Below are positions 7,245 to 16,019 of a stretch of DNA of 56,160 nucleotides, piece after piece. The stretch comes from an uncultured Nocardioides sp. (lineage in GTDB: Bacteria > Actinomycetota > Actinomycetes > Propionibacteriales > Nocardioidaceae). A program made the position numbers and the translations under genes. Numbering within the stretch: position 1 is the stretch's first letter; each line of letters begins with the position of its first letter. The stretch lies in NCBI RefSeq assembly GCF_947489365.1, contig NZ_CANLDB010000012.1, forward strand, positions 1 through 56,160, given 5' to 3'. The notes below the pieces were generated by a model. The model made no database searches, was not told the DNA's origin, and saw only the letters and a list, made by a program, of their open reading frames with translations.

Positions 7245-7251
7245 CACCCCG

Positions 7252-7278
7252 CGGGCCGCGCCGATCCGGCGCGGCCCG
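7252..7278 (+). terminator. Terminator hairpin after tRNA-Phe
   Basis: CGGGCCGCGCCG (7252-7263) pairs perfectly with CGGCGCGGCCCG (7267-7278) over an ATC loop, 8 nt after the tRNA CCA end. Confidence 0.75.
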
Positions 7279-7307
7279 TGGTGCGTCCGCCTCGGAGCGC
7301 GCGCCGA

Positions 7308-7348
7308 CGCCCCGGCTCCGGTCCACCTGCCGGACCGGAGCCGGGGCG
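7308..7348 (-). terminator. Terminator hairpin after the subtilase gene
   Basis: CGCCCCGGCTCCGGTCC (7308-7324) and its exact complement at 7332-7348 form a 17-bp perfect stem with a 7-nt loop. It begins 22 bp past the stop of the minus-strand protease gene. Confidence 0.75.
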
Positions 7349-7370
7349 CGGGCCCTCGGCGGACCTCCTC

Positions 7371-8573
7371 TCAGCGGCTGTGCAGCAACAGGCTCGGCGA
7401 GCCCTTCGTGTCGGTGACCACACCGGTCGTCGCGTCACCGGTGATCGCGGCGGTCACGGCCGCCGGGGAGGCGCCGGGAGTGCCCTGGAGGACCTGGGCG
7501 GCGACGCCGGCGACGTGCGGGGAGGCCATCGAGGTGCCCGAGATCGTGTTCGTCGAGGTGTCGCTGTCCTTCCAGGTCGAGGTGATGTCCTGGCCGGGCG
7601 CGAACACGTCGACGCAGGAGCCCCAGTTGGAGAAGGACGCGCGGGAGTCGGTGCGGGTGCTCGCCGCGACAGTGATCGCCGAGGAGGCACGGGCCGGCGA
7701 GGAGGTGCAGGCGTCGGCGTCCTCGTTGCCGGCGGCGACCACGACGGTCACGCCGGCGTCGGTCATCCGCTGCACGGCGGCGTCGGTGGCGGCGTTGGCG
7801 CCACCGCCGAGGCTCATGTTGGCGACGGACGGGCCGTCGGCGTTCTGCGCGACCCAGTCCATGCCGGCGACGACGCCGGAGTTGGAGCCGCTGCCGAGGC
7901 AGCTGAGCACTTGCACCGGGATGAGGTTCACCTGCTTCGCGATCCCGTACGTCGACCCGCCGACGGTGCCGGCGACGTGGGTGCCGTGCCCGTTGCAGTC
8001 GTTGCGGGGGTTGCCGAGCAGCACCGAGGAGTAGCCCTGCTGGACCCGGCCGCCGAAGTCGCGGTGCGTGGCGCGGATGCCGGTGTCGATGACGTAGGCG
8101 TCGACGCCCGCGCCGGTCGCGTCGTACGTGTAGGTGCCGGACAGCGGCAGCGCGCGCTGGTCGGACCGGTCGAGGCCCCAGGTGGCGCCCTGCTGGGTGT
8201 CGCTGATCGACACGCGGCCGTCCTGCTGGACGAGCGCGACGTCGGGGTCGCGGCGCACGTCGCGCAGCCGGGCCGCCGTCAGCGTCGCGGTGTAGCCGCC
8301 GACGGCGGAGTACACGTGCTCGATCGCGCCGGTGAGCCCGTCGACGGCCGAGCGGGCCTCGCTGCGGGCCGCGGGGGCGTCCTCGTCGAGCAGCACGATG
8401 TAGCGCGAGGCGATGGCGTCGTCGACCCGCACCAGCGGTGCGAGGTCGGACTGCGCGGCGGCCGCGGCCGCGGCAGGGGCGGCCGCGGTGGACGGAGCGG
8501 CGAGGGCGCCGGCGCCGGCCACCGCCGCGAGAGCGGTGGCGCCGGTCAGGATGCGGGCGGCGAAGGTGGTCAT
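7371..8573 (-). CDS. Secreted S8 subtilisin-like serine protease
   Basis: A 400-residue preproprotein. Residues 1-~35 form a Sec signal peptide (ARILTGATALAAVAGAGALAAPS). An inhibitor I9 propeptide (~50-120, SRYIVLLDEDAP ... DVALVQQDGRVS) follows, then the proteinase K/aqualysin-type catalytic domain. The catalytic triad is D163 (VIDTGI), H196 (NGHGTHVAG) and S348 (SGTSMASPHVAG), with oxyanion Asn in AAGNEDADA. Paired cysteines (C193, C225, C289, C320) are placed as in disulfide-stabilised extracellular family members. There is no C-terminal binding domain. It would be an extracellular broad-specificity endopeptidase. ATG at 8573; a strong terminator follows. Confidence 0.94.
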   Translation of the reverse strand: MTTFAARILTGATALAAVAGAGALAAPSTAAAPAAAAAAAQSDLAPLVRVDDAIASRYIVLLDEDAPAARSEARSAVDGLTGAIEHVYSAVGGYTATLTAARLRDVRRDPDVALVQQDGRVSISDTQQGATWGLDRSDQRALPLSGTYTYDATGAGVDAYVIDTGIRATHRDFGGRVQQGYSSVLLGNPRNDCNGHGTHVAGTVGGSTYGIAKQVNLIPVQVLSCLGSGSNSGVVAGMDWVAQNADGPSVANMSLGGGANAATDAAVQRMTDAGVTVVVAAGNEDADACTSSPARASSAITVAASTRTDSRASFSNWGSCVDVFAPGQDITSTWKDSDTSTNTISGTSMASPHVAGVAAQVLQGTPGASPAAVTAAITGDATTGVVTDTKGSPSLLLHSR

Positions 8574-8876
8574 GCGGGGAAACCTCCCGGGCCCGGAGGC
8601 CCGTGTCGTCTGCGCGGCCGGGGGACCGCGGTCGGTCCCGAGCGGCCGACCGCTCCCACTGTGCCGACGCGACCCGGCCAGGTGAAGACCTCGTCGCGCG
8701 CAGGAACATGCGGTGCACGAACGTGCACCCACCAAGCGCCTGCAGGAACCAACGAAACTTTACCCGGGACACGGCCCGAACCCCTGCCGCCACCGACCCG
8801 GACGGCCCTACAGTGCTCTCGGCTCGGGACCGATCACCTCGTCGCGCCCTCGGGGCGCTCGGACCAAGGGACCCCC
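8574..8876. promoter_or_regulatory. Divergent intergenic region with 18-bp inverted repeat
   Basis: This 303-bp gap separates the divergent protease and secreted-protein genes. It contains the perfect inverted repeat GGTGCACG-AA-CGTGCACC at 8712-8729, a good candidate operator roughly midway between the two starts. A TACAGT hexamer at 8809-8814 could be a -10 element for the plus-strand gene. A small hairpin-forming stretch (GGGACCGCGGTCGGTCCC) sits near 8623-8640. No reading frame here is convincing. Confidence 0.5.
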
Positions 8877-10961
8877 ATGCCTTCGCACCACGCACGTCGC
8901 GGCCTCGCCGCCACCGCCGTCGCCGCCCTCACCCTGAGCGGGCTCGCGCTCGCCCCGCTCTCCCCCGCGGGCGCCGCCGCGGACCCGGGACTCCGGCTGA
9001 TGACGCCGTACAACCAGGCGCGGGCGATCTCCTTCGACAGTGAGCGGGTGTTCAGCGGCAACGCTGCGGTGCGGCTCGTCGCCGAGGTCGGAGCGACCGA
9101 GGACGCGATCACCTTCGACTGGAACGCCGATCCGGCCGCAGCCCTGGACGCCGACGGGTGGACCACGATCACCGACCCGGTCAGGGTCTCCGGCGGCTTC
9201 GCCTCGGTCGACTGGCAGGCCGGCTCCGGCCAGCCGGCCGGCGGCTCACGGATCGCGATCCGCGTGGCGTCGACCCCCTCCGCGGGCGAGCCCACCTACG
9301 CCGTCCGCCGCAACGTCCTCGTCGGCGGCGGCGAGCAGCCCGTCACCGCGGTCGACCTCGACGCCGACACCCGGCTCGGCTACTTCATCCAGCGGTACGG
9401 CGACGTCGGCCGCACCGGGCGCACGGCCGCGGTCACCGGCGCGACCAGCGCGTCGGAGGGCACCGTGCAGCTCTCCGGGTGGCGCTCGGAGACCGGCCGC
9501 TTCGAGGGGATCAGCCGGGCCAAGGTCGTCCGTGACCCCTCCAAGGCCCCCGACGAGCCCGCGGACTACGAGTTCGCGAAGGTGCTCGACCTGACGACGC
9601 TGCAGCCCGCCGAGGGCAAGACGGTCGCGCTCGGCGCGGAGCTCGGCAGCGACCACGTCGAGCCCCTCACCCTCTACCGCCAGCAGGCGATGGAGGTGCG
9701 TGCCTTCTCGTCCGCGGGCCGTCAGGGCGAGGACGTCGACGTGTCGGTCGAGGTGTACGACCAGGAGAGCCGCCCCGTCGCGGGGGCCGAGGTGTTCCGC
9801 GCGGCGAGCGGGTCGACTCCCGCCGCCCGCGTCGGCTTCACCGACACGAACGGTGAGGTCACCGTCCCCCAGCGCGCCGGGAGCCGGCGCACCTACTACG
9901 TGAACACCACCGCGAACGACGCGTTCGAGGCCGGCACCGACCCCACCTCCGGGGTGTACCAGGTGCCGCGGTACACCCCGGAGCCCACGTCCGTGGACGC
10001 ACGGTTGGCCGACGGCAACCTCTTCGACGTCGACGAGTTCTCCCCCGGTGACGTCGCCGTCGAGGTGCTGGACCAGGAGCGGCGCCCCGTGGGCGCGGGT
10101 GAGCAGGCGGAGTACCGCGTGACACCCGTGGACTCCTCGCCCGGGGAGTGGCAGACCGGGACCACGGACGACGACGGACGCATCACCGTGGTCTCGGAGG
10201 TCGACCCCGAGGCCGGCGAGTGGCGCCTGGAGTACCGCCTCCCCGGCGACGACAGCTCCTCGGAGCAGACCTTCTTCCAGGCCGGCCAGGCCAGGCTCCT
10301 GCTCACGCGGGACCAGGAGGCGACGCCCCCCTCCGGCGGGGTGGCCAGCTGGGCGGGCCGGCTGGAGATCGACGGACGGCCCCTCACCGGCCGTCTCGTC
10401 GACCTGGACTACCGACGGGGCGTGGAGAACGTCCCCGGACGGGAGGCGGACGCCGGGATCGTCACCGAGGACGGGCTCGCCCTGTCGCACCAGGTGCGCA
10501 CCGACCTCGACGGCCGCTTCCTCGTCCGGGTCCGGGACCGCGTCGAGCGTGGCGACCCCGCCGAGCTCGGCGGCCGACTCGGTGTCTCCACGGGCGACAA
10601 CGTGCCCGACGCCGACTCGACCCTGTCCGGCAACGCCGGTGCCCGCGTGGCCCAGCGTGTCGACTTCGGCAGCGGCAAGGGCAGCGTCACCCTCGACCGC
10701 TCCGGCGCCGGCAACGGCACGGGCGCCGACGAGGTCACGGTCACCGGCCCGGCCTCGGTCGCCGGCGAGAAGGTGCGCTTCGTGCGGGTCGGCGCGGGCG
10801 GCGCCCGCACCGAGGTCGCCGTACGACGGCTCGACGCGCGGGGTGACCGGACGGTGTCGATCGACGACCGCAACGGCACCCGGACCACGACGTACGTCGT
10901 CGAGCTGGTCGAGAGCGCGCGGGTCCAGCCCACCGAGACGAGTCCGATCGGCCTCCGGTGA
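8877..10961 (+). CDS. Large secreted multidomain protein, unknown family
   Basis: A 694-residue exported protein with a Sec signal (residues 1-~34, ending SPAGAAA). The mature part is acidic and beta-rich with no cysteines. Block A (~38-150) opens LRLMTPYNQARAISFD, block B (~155-265) has YFIQRYGD ... GTVQLSGWRSETGRFE ... GAELGSDHVEP, and block C (~275-365) has AGAEVFRAASGSTPAARVGFTD and YYVNTT. Two further Ig-like or transthyretin-like segments (~375-600) repeat the theme 'evlDqeRRPVGAG ... TDDDGRITV'. Blocks A-C recur in the next gene. Such beta-sandwich strings are common in surface adhesins and matrix proteins, but no function can be assigned. Start ATG at 8877; the weak AAGGGA site lies 6-11 nt upstream. 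Confidence 0.75.
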   Translation: MPSHHARRGLAATAVAALTLSGLALAPLSPAGAAADPGLRLMTPYNQARAISFDSERVFSGNAAVRLVAEVGATEDAITFDWNADPAAALDADGWTTITDPVRVSGGFASVDWQAGSGQPAGGSRIAIRVASTPSAGEPTYAVRRNVLVGGGEQPVTAVDLDADTRLGYFIQRYGDVGRTGRTAAVTGATSASEGTVQLSGWRSETGRFEGISRAKVVRDPSKAPDEPADYEFAKVLDLTTLQPAEGKTVALGAELGSDHVEPLTLYRQQAMEVRAFSSAGRQGEDVDVSVEVYDQESRPVAGAEVFRAASGSTPAARVGFTDTNGEVTVPQRAGSRRTYYVNTTANDAFEAGTDPTSGVYQVPRYTPEPTSVDARLADGNLFDVDEFSPGDVAVEVLDQERRPVGAGEQAEYRVTPVDSSPGEWQTGTTDDDGRITVVSEVDPEAGEWRLEYRLPGDDSSSEQTFFQAGQARLLLTRDQEATPPSGGVASWAGRLEIDGRPLTGRLVDLDYRRGVENVPGREADAGIVTEDGLALSHQVRTDLDGRFLVRVRDRVERGDPAELGGRLGVSTGDNVPDADSTLSGNAGARVAQRVDFGSGKGSVTLDRSGAGNGTGADEVTVTGPASVAGEKVRFVRVGAGGARTEVAVRRLDARGDRTVSIDDRNGTRTTTYVVELVESARVQPTETSPIGLR

Positions 10962-12046
10962 GTCTCGCCGCCCCCGTGGCCGCCCTCGTCGCCGCCCTGT
11001 CGCTCGCCGGCCCGGGCGTCGCACCCGCCCACCCGGCCGCGGCCGGCGCCGGGGACCAGCTGCGGCTCATCGCGCCGTACAACGCGGGGCGGGTCGTCTC
11101 CTTCCGGCCCGAGGACCCCAGCGACCCCGTCGGCGCCGTCCGGCTGGTGGCCGAGCTCGCCGACCCCGGCGCCACGACCACCTTCGAGTGGAACCCCGAC
11201 CCCGCCGCGCGCGGCACCGACGACGGGTGGTCCGCGATCAGCGGGCCGGTCACGGTGACGGGCAGGTTCGCGTCGGTCGACTGGTCGTCGCAGGACGCCA
11301 TCGGAATCCCCGAGCCCGGTGCCGGGGCGGCCGTCCGAGTGGTCTCGACGCCGTCCGCGGGTCCGGCGTCGTCGATGAGGACCACCGTCGTCCGCGCCGC
11401 CGGCGATGCCGGCAGCAGCATCTCGGCACGGCCGTCGGTCGAGCTCGAGGTGGGCGGCGAGCTGAGGTACTTCGTCCAGCCCTACGCCGACTCCCGCCGG
11501 ACCGCCTCGCTCAGCGTCGTGACCGGGCGGACCAGCGCGGAGGGCGGGACCGTCGAGCTGTCCGCCTGGCGCACCCGCAGGCTGGCCTTCGAACGGCTCG
11601 GGAGCGCTCAGGTCGTGGACGGGACCGGCACGGAGCCCGGCGGCACGTTCGCCGCCGTGCTGGACCTGACCCCCTTCGCGCCGGCCTACGACAAGAAGGT
11701 CGCGATCGGCGCCGAGCTCGGGACCGACCACGTAGCACCCACCGCCCTGAACGAGCACGACCCCGACAGGCTCAGGGGCGAGGTGGTGCCGGGGTCCGCC
11801 GGCGAGGACGACGTGGTCGTGCTGATGGTGACCGACTGGGACGGGTTCCCCGTCGCGGGGGCCGAGGTGTTCCGCTCCAGCCTGGGGTCGACGCCGAAGA
11901 CGCGACTCGGGTACACCGACGCCCGGGGCCGGGTCGTCGCGACCCAGCCCGCGGGGTCGAAGCCCCGGTACTACGTCAACACGGACGACCACGACGGCTT
12001 CGTCCAGTCCCTCGACCCGTCCTGGCCGTCACCGCGCCGTCAGTAG
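10958..12046 (+). CDS. Secreted paralog of the preceding protein
   Basis: A 362-residue secreted protein that repeats blocks A-C of the upstream 694-residue protein in the same order (LRLIAPYNAGRVVSF; YFVQPYADSRRTASL; AGAEVFRSSLGSTPKTRLGYTD; YYVNTDDHDGF) and then stops, lacking the later Ig-like segments. The GTG start at 10958 overlaps the upstream stop (GTGA), so the pair is translationally coupled. A Sec signal with a short charged N terminus (SLAAPVAALVAALSLAGPGVAPAHPAAA) is clear. The arrangement suggests tandem duplication followed by loss of the C-terminal half, or growth of the first copy. Function unknown. Confidence 0.75.
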   Translation: MSLAAPVAALVAALSLAGPGVAPAHPAAAGAGDQLRLIAPYNAGRVVSFRPEDPSDPVGAVRLVAELADPGATTTFEWNPDPAARGTDDGWSAISGPVTVTGRFASVDWSSQDAIGIPEPGAGAAVRVVSTPSAGPASSMRTTVVRAAGDAGSSISARPSVELEVGGELRYFVQPYADSRRTASLSVVTGRTSAEGGTVELSAWRTRRLAFERLGSAQVVDGTGTEPGGTFAAVLDLTPFAPAYDKKVAIGAELGTDHVAPTALNEHDPDRLRGEVVPGSAGEDDVVVLMVTDWDGFPVAGAEVFRSSLGSTPKTRLGYTDARGRVVATQPAGSKPRYYVNTDDHDGFVQSLDPSWPSPRRQ

Positions 12047-12073
12047 ACGGCCGGGCGGCAGAGCCCGCGTGCG

Positions 12074-12664
12074 TCAGTTGTTCGCCAGGCGGGCGGTCCC
12101 GAGCCGGGGCCGGTCGCCGACGCGCCCGTCACGGCGCGCGTCGTCGCCGAGGATGGTGCTCGACGGGGTGAGGTAGTTGACGACGCCGCCGAACCGCACC
12201 GAGTCCGGGTTGCCCACGCAGGAGCGCGGCACGACCAGGACGTAGCGGTCCTTGGCCGACACGACACGGCCGGCGAGGCCGCGGCAGGTCACCGGCTGGC
12301 CCTCACGGCGCAGCGCCGTCGTGGCGTCGCCGCCCCCGACCCGCTCGAGGCTCGCGTAGTACTCGCTCCCGTCGGTGGTGACGAACCGCGCCTGGGCGCT
12401 GAGGAAGGACCCGCCCCTGGCCTGGGAGGTGTCGGCCATCGTGAACGTGAAGCGGAGCCGGCCGTCGCCGTGCTCGCCCGTCAGGGACAGCACGTCGGTG
12501 CGCCGACGGTCGGCGGCGGTGCCGTTGCCGCCACCGTCCTCGAGGCCGACCACGTCACCGCTCGCGTCCTTCTTCGTCTGGGTGTCGGCGTGGGCGGGGA
12601 CGGCGGTGAGGCCGAGCGTCGCTGCGGTGATCGTGGCGACGGCGAGGGTTCTGAGTGCACGCAT
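12074..12664 (-). CDS. Small secreted hypothetical protein (paralog family, copy 1)
   Basis: A 196-residue exported protein with a signal peptide (RALRTLAVATITAATLGLTAVPAHA). The mature part has the pattern 'D..GDv ... DVLSLTGEH ... LRFTFTMAD ... V.CRGLAGRV ... YVLVVPRSCVGNPDSVRFGG ... DDARRDGRVG'. The same pattern is found in the two proteins encoded at 34452-35003 and 35042-35614, including two cysteines (one near C.GL and one in PR.C.G.P) likely to form a disulfide. No known domain is recognised. ATG at 12664 is chosen because it aligns with the MR... starts of the two paralogs; an ATG three codons upstream is possible. Confidence 0.7.
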   Translation of the reverse strand: MRALRTLAVATITAATLGLTAVPAHADTQTKKDASGDVVGLEDGGGNGTAADRRRTDVLSLTGEHGDGRLRFTFTMADTSQARGGSFLSAQARFVTTDGSEYYASLERVGGGDATTALRREGQPVTCRGLAGRVVSAKDRYVLVVPRSCVGNPDSVRFGGVVNYLTPSSTILGDDARRDGRVGDRPRLGTARLANN

Positions 12665-12766
12665 GTGCGCCATTGTGGGGCAGCGCGCACGACACCGGCC
12701 CGGGCGTCCAGGACGGGCGTCCGGTCAGCCCACGCCCCGCAGTCGTTCATAGAGCTTCATAGAGGC

Positions 12767-13771
12767 TCACCAGCGGTCGTGGACCTCCGGGCGGATGCGG
12801 GTGTCGTACAGGTCGCGGACGGCGCCGAGGAAGTCCTCACCCAGGGCCGACAGACGGCCGGCGGCGGCGTTGGCACGCGCCTGGTCGGTGTTGCGGGCGC
12901 CCGGGATGACGGTGGTGCAGCCCTCCTGCTGCAGGCACCAGGCGATCGCGGCCTGCGCGGGCGTCACCTCGCCCGGGAGGTCGCGCACCAGGGCGACGAA
13001 CTCCTGCGCGGCGGACGTGCCGACGTCGTACGGCACGCCGGAGAAGGTCTCCCCCACGTCGAAGGCCGACCCGTCGCGGTTGAAGGTGCGGTGGTCGTCG
13101 GCGGCGAACGTCGTCGACGCGTCGTACCGGCCCGAGAGCAGGCCGGAGGCCAGCGGCACCCGGGCGATGATCCCGACGCCGGCCTCGACGGCCGCGGGCA
13201 GCACCCGCTCGAGGGGCTTGAGCCGGAACGCGTTGAGGATGATCTGCACGCTCGCGACACCCGGCCGGGCGATGGCCGCGAGGGCCTGGTCGCACGTCTC
13301 GACGGAGACGCCGTACGACGCGATCGAGCCGTCGGCGACCAGCGCGTCGAGGGCGTCGTACGTCGCGTCGTCGTCGATCGTCGCGCTCGGCGGGCAGTGC
13401 AGCTGGACGAGGTCGACGGTGTCCACACCGAGGTTCGTGCGCGAGCGGTCGATCCAGGCGCGGAAGTTGTCGGCGTTGTAGTTCTCCGGCACCTGGTCCT
13501 CGCGACGGCCGAACTTCGTGGCCACCACGATCCCGGCGTCCGGGTGGTCGGCGAGGAACCGGCCGACGACGCGCTCGCTGCGGCCGTCGCCGTACACGTC
13601 GGCGGTGTCGTAGAACGTGACCCCGGCGTCGAGGGAGGCCTCGAGCACGTCGCGCGCGTCGGACTCGCTGACCTCACCCCAGTCGGCGCCGAGCTGCCAG
13701 GTGCCGAGGCCGACGACGGTGACGTCGCGTCCGGTGCGGCCGAGGGTGCGGGTGTCCAGTGTCTCGCTCAT
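12767..13771 (-). CDS. Aldo/keto reductase
   Basis: A 334-residue NADPH-dependent aldo/keto reductase of the AKR5/AKR11-like, YajO/IolS-type group. The catalytic tetrad is seen as D and Y in YDTADVYGDGRSE, K in VVATKFGRR, and H in LVQLHCPPS. The C-terminal GARNTDQARANAAAG is the usual NADP phosphate-binding segment. It closes the arabinose operon, 20 bp downstream of araA with its own GGGAGG site. It may reduce a sugar or aldehyde produced alongside arabinose catabolism, but nothing in the sequence identifies the substrate. Confidence 0.9.
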   Translation of the reverse strand: MSETLDTRTLGRTGRDVTVVGLGTWQLGADWGEVSESDARDVLEASLDAGVTFYDTADVYGDGRSERVVGRFLADHPDAGIVVATKFGRREDQVPENYNADNFRAWIDRSRTNLGVDTVDLVQLHCPPSATIDDDATYDALDALVADGSIASYGVSVETCDQALAAIARPGVASVQIILNAFRLKPLERVLPAAVEAGVGIIARVPLASGLLSGRYDASTTFAADDHRTFNRDGSAFDVGETFSGVPYDVGTSAAQEFVALVRDLPGEVTPAQAAIAWCLQQEGCTTVIPGARNTDQARANAAAGRLSALGEDFLGAVRDLYDTRIRPEVHDRW

Positions 13772-13791
13772 GGGTCGATCCTCCCGGACGC

Positions 13792-15309
13792 TCACAGCCG
13801 CGCCGCGAGCCGGTGGTACGCCGCGTTCCAGCGCAGCTCGCGGGCGAAGGAGCGGGGGGTGGTGTCGGCGTCGATGGTGACGACCTCGACGCCGGTCATC
13901 TCGCCGAAGTCCTCGAGCACCTCGCGGCCGATCGCGGTGGTGAGCACGGTGTGGTGCGGGGCGCCTGCGAGCAGCCACGACTCCGCGGAGGTCGACAGCG
14001 ACGGCCGGGGCTCCCAGACCGCGCAGGCGACGGGCAGCCGCGGCAGCTCCTCGTCGGGCTCGACGACGTCGATCTCGTTGACGGTGAGCCGGAAGCGGTC
14101 GCCGAGGTCCGAGAGGCCGGCGACGAGGCCCGCGGCCGGGGTGGCGGTGAAGCGGAGGCGCACCGGGTCCTCGCGGCCGCCGATGCCGAGGGGGTGAACC
14201 TCCAGGCTCGGGGTGGCCTCGGTGATGGTCGGGCAGACCTCCAGCATGTGGGCGCCGAGGATCTTCTCGGCCCCGGGAACCAGGTGGTACGTGTAGTCCT
14301 CCATGAACGACGTCCCGCCGGGGCGGCCCTGGGCCATCGCCTTCATGCCGCGCAGCAGCACCGACGTCTTCCAGTCGCCCTCGCCGCCGAAGCCGTAGCC
14401 GTCGGCCATCAGCCGCTGCACGGCCAGGCCGGGGAGCTGGCGCAGGCCGCCGAGGTCCTCGAAGTTCGTGGTGAAGGCGCGGTAGCCGCCGTCGGACAGG
14501 AAGGTCCGCAGGCCGAGCTCGATGCGGGCGCCGTACCGGAGGGAGTCGTGACGGTCCCCGCCGGGGAGCAGCTCGGGGGCGACGCGGTAGCGGTCGGCGT
14601 ACTCCACGACCAGCTTGTCGACGTCGTCCTCGCTCATCGCGTCCACGACCGCGACGAGGTCGTTCACGCCGTGGGTGTTGACCGAGACGCCGAAGCGCAG
14701 CTGGGCCTCCACCTTGTCGCCCTCGGTGACCGCGACGTCGCGCATGTTGTCGCCGAAGCGGACCAGGCGCAGGGTGCGCAGCTCGTGGCGGCCCAGCGCG
14801 GCGCGGGTCCAGTCCTCGACGCGGCGACGGACGGCGGGGTTGCCGACGTGGCCGGCGACGACCGTGCGCGCCACCCCGACCCGGGACTGAACGTGGGCGA
14901 ACTCGCGGTCGCCGTGCGCGGCCTGGTTGAGGTTCATGAAGTCCATGTCGATGGTCGACCACGGCAGCTCCATGCCCGCCTGCGTGTGCAGGTGCAGCAG
15001 CGGCTTCGCCAGCGCGTCGAGCCCCGCGATCCACATCTTCGCCGGGGAGAACGTGTGCATCCACGTGATCACCCCGACGCACTCGGGCGCGGCGTTGGCC
15101 TCGAGCATCTGGCGGTGGATGGCGCCGGCGTCCAGCAGGACCGGCTTCCAGACCACCCGCACGGGCAGGTCGCCCTCCGCGGCGAGGCGCTCGGCGACGC
15201 CGCGGGACTGCTCGGCCACCTGGTCCAGGGTCTCCGGGCCGTAGAGGGACTGGCTCCCGGTGAGGAACCACACCTCGGGGGTGGGCTGGTGGGTCGACGT
15301 GGAGGTCAT
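13792..15309 (-). CDS. araA: L-arabinose isomerase
   Basis: A 505-residue enzyme of full family length (E. coli 500) that converts L-arabinose to L-ribulose in the cytosol. The N terminus EVWFLTGSQSLYG and the segments GVITWMHTFSPAKMWIAGL and GYGFGGEGDWKTSVLLR are highly characteristic. Metal-binding Glu and His residues sit in GGEGDWK, SFMEDYTYH and the C-terminal AGAPHHTV. ATG at 15309 follows AAGGAG by 8 nt. It is the third catabolic gene in the order araB-araD-araA. Confidence 0.97.
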   Translation of the reverse strand: MTSTSTHQPTPEVWFLTGSQSLYGPETLDQVAEQSRGVAERLAAEGDLPVRVVWKPVLLDAGAIHRQMLEANAAPECVGVITWMHTFSPAKMWIAGLDALAKPLLHLHTQAGMELPWSTIDMDFMNLNQAAHGDREFAHVQSRVGVARTVVAGHVGNPAVRRRVEDWTRAALGRHELRTLRLVRFGDNMRDVAVTEGDKVEAQLRFGVSVNTHGVNDLVAVVDAMSEDDVDKLVVEYADRYRVAPELLPGGDRHDSLRYGARIELGLRTFLSDGGYRAFTTNFEDLGGLRQLPGLAVQRLMADGYGFGGEGDWKTSVLLRGMKAMAQGRPGGTSFMEDYTYHLVPGAEKILGAHMLEVCPTITEATPSLEVHPLGIGGREDPVRLRFTATPAAGLVAGLSDLGDRFRLTVNEIDVVEPDEELPRLPVACAVWEPRPSLSTSAESWLLAGAPHHTVLTTAIGREVLEDFGEMTGVEVVTIDADTTPRSFARELRWNAAYHRLAARL

Positions 15310-15339
15310 GGGGTGCTCCTTGGGGCGGGGACCGGCGCC

Positions 15340-16017
15340 TCAGCGCTGGCCGTAGACGTTCTGGTAGCGGTCGTGGAGGGAGTCGACCCGGTCGGGGGCG
15401 ATGGGGATCGGGGTGCCGAGCTGGCGGGCGACGTGGACGGTGCGGGCGACGTCCTCGCACATCACGGCGGCCTTGACCGCGGAGCGCGCGTCCTTGCCGA
15501 CGGTGAACGGTCCGTGGTTCTGCATGAGCACCGCCCTCGACCGGCTGTGGCGCAGCGTCTCGACGATGCCGCGCCCGATCGAGTCGTCGCCGATGACCGC
15601 GAACGGCCCCACGGGGATCTCCCCGCCGAACTCGTCGGCGCCCATGGTCAGCACGCAGGGCACGGCCTCGCCGCGCGCCGCCCAGGCGGTGGCGTACGTC
15701 GAGTGCGTGTGGACGACGCCGCCGACCTCGGGCATGTGCCGGTAGACGTAGGCCTGCGCGTCGGTGTCGGAGGAGGGCGCGTGCTCGCCTTCGACCACGC
15801 GGCCGTGGAGGTCGCAGACGACCATGTTCTCCGGGGTCAGGTCGTCGTAGGACACCCCGGACGGCTTGATCACCAGCAGGTCGTGGCCGGGCACCCGCGC
15901 GGAGACGTTGCCGGCGGTCCAGACGACGAGCTGGTAGCGGGTGAGCTGCTCGTGGAGCGCGCAGACCTCACGGCGCAGGTCGAGCAGGGTGGTGCGGACG
16001 TCGTCGGTGACGGTCAT
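15340..16017 (-). CDS. araD: L-ribulose-5-phosphate 4-epimerase
   Basis: A 225-residue class II aldolase-fold enzyme that epimerises L-ribulose 5-phosphate to D-xylulose 5-phosphate. Phosphate-binding motifs TAGNVSARV and KPSGVSYDDL are present, and zinc ligands appear in VHTHSTYATAWA (HxH) with a third His in MQNHGPF. The C terminus YQNVYGQR is near identical to that of the E. coli family. ATG at 16017 lies 2 bp after the araB stop, and its ribosome site is inside the end of araB, so translation is coupled. Confidence 0.96.
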   Translation of the reverse strand: MTVTDDVRTTLLDLRREVCALHEQLTRYQLVVWTAGNVSARVPGHDLLVIKPSGVSYDDLTPENMVVCDLHGRVVEGEHAPSSDTDAQAYVYRHMPEVGGVVHTHSTYATAWAARGEAVPCVLTMGADEFGGEIPVGPFAVIGDDSIGRGIVETLRHSRSRAVLMQNHGPFTVGKDARSAVKAAVMCEDVARTVHVARQLGTPIPIAPDRVDSLHDRYQNVYGQR

Positions 16018-16019
16018 GC

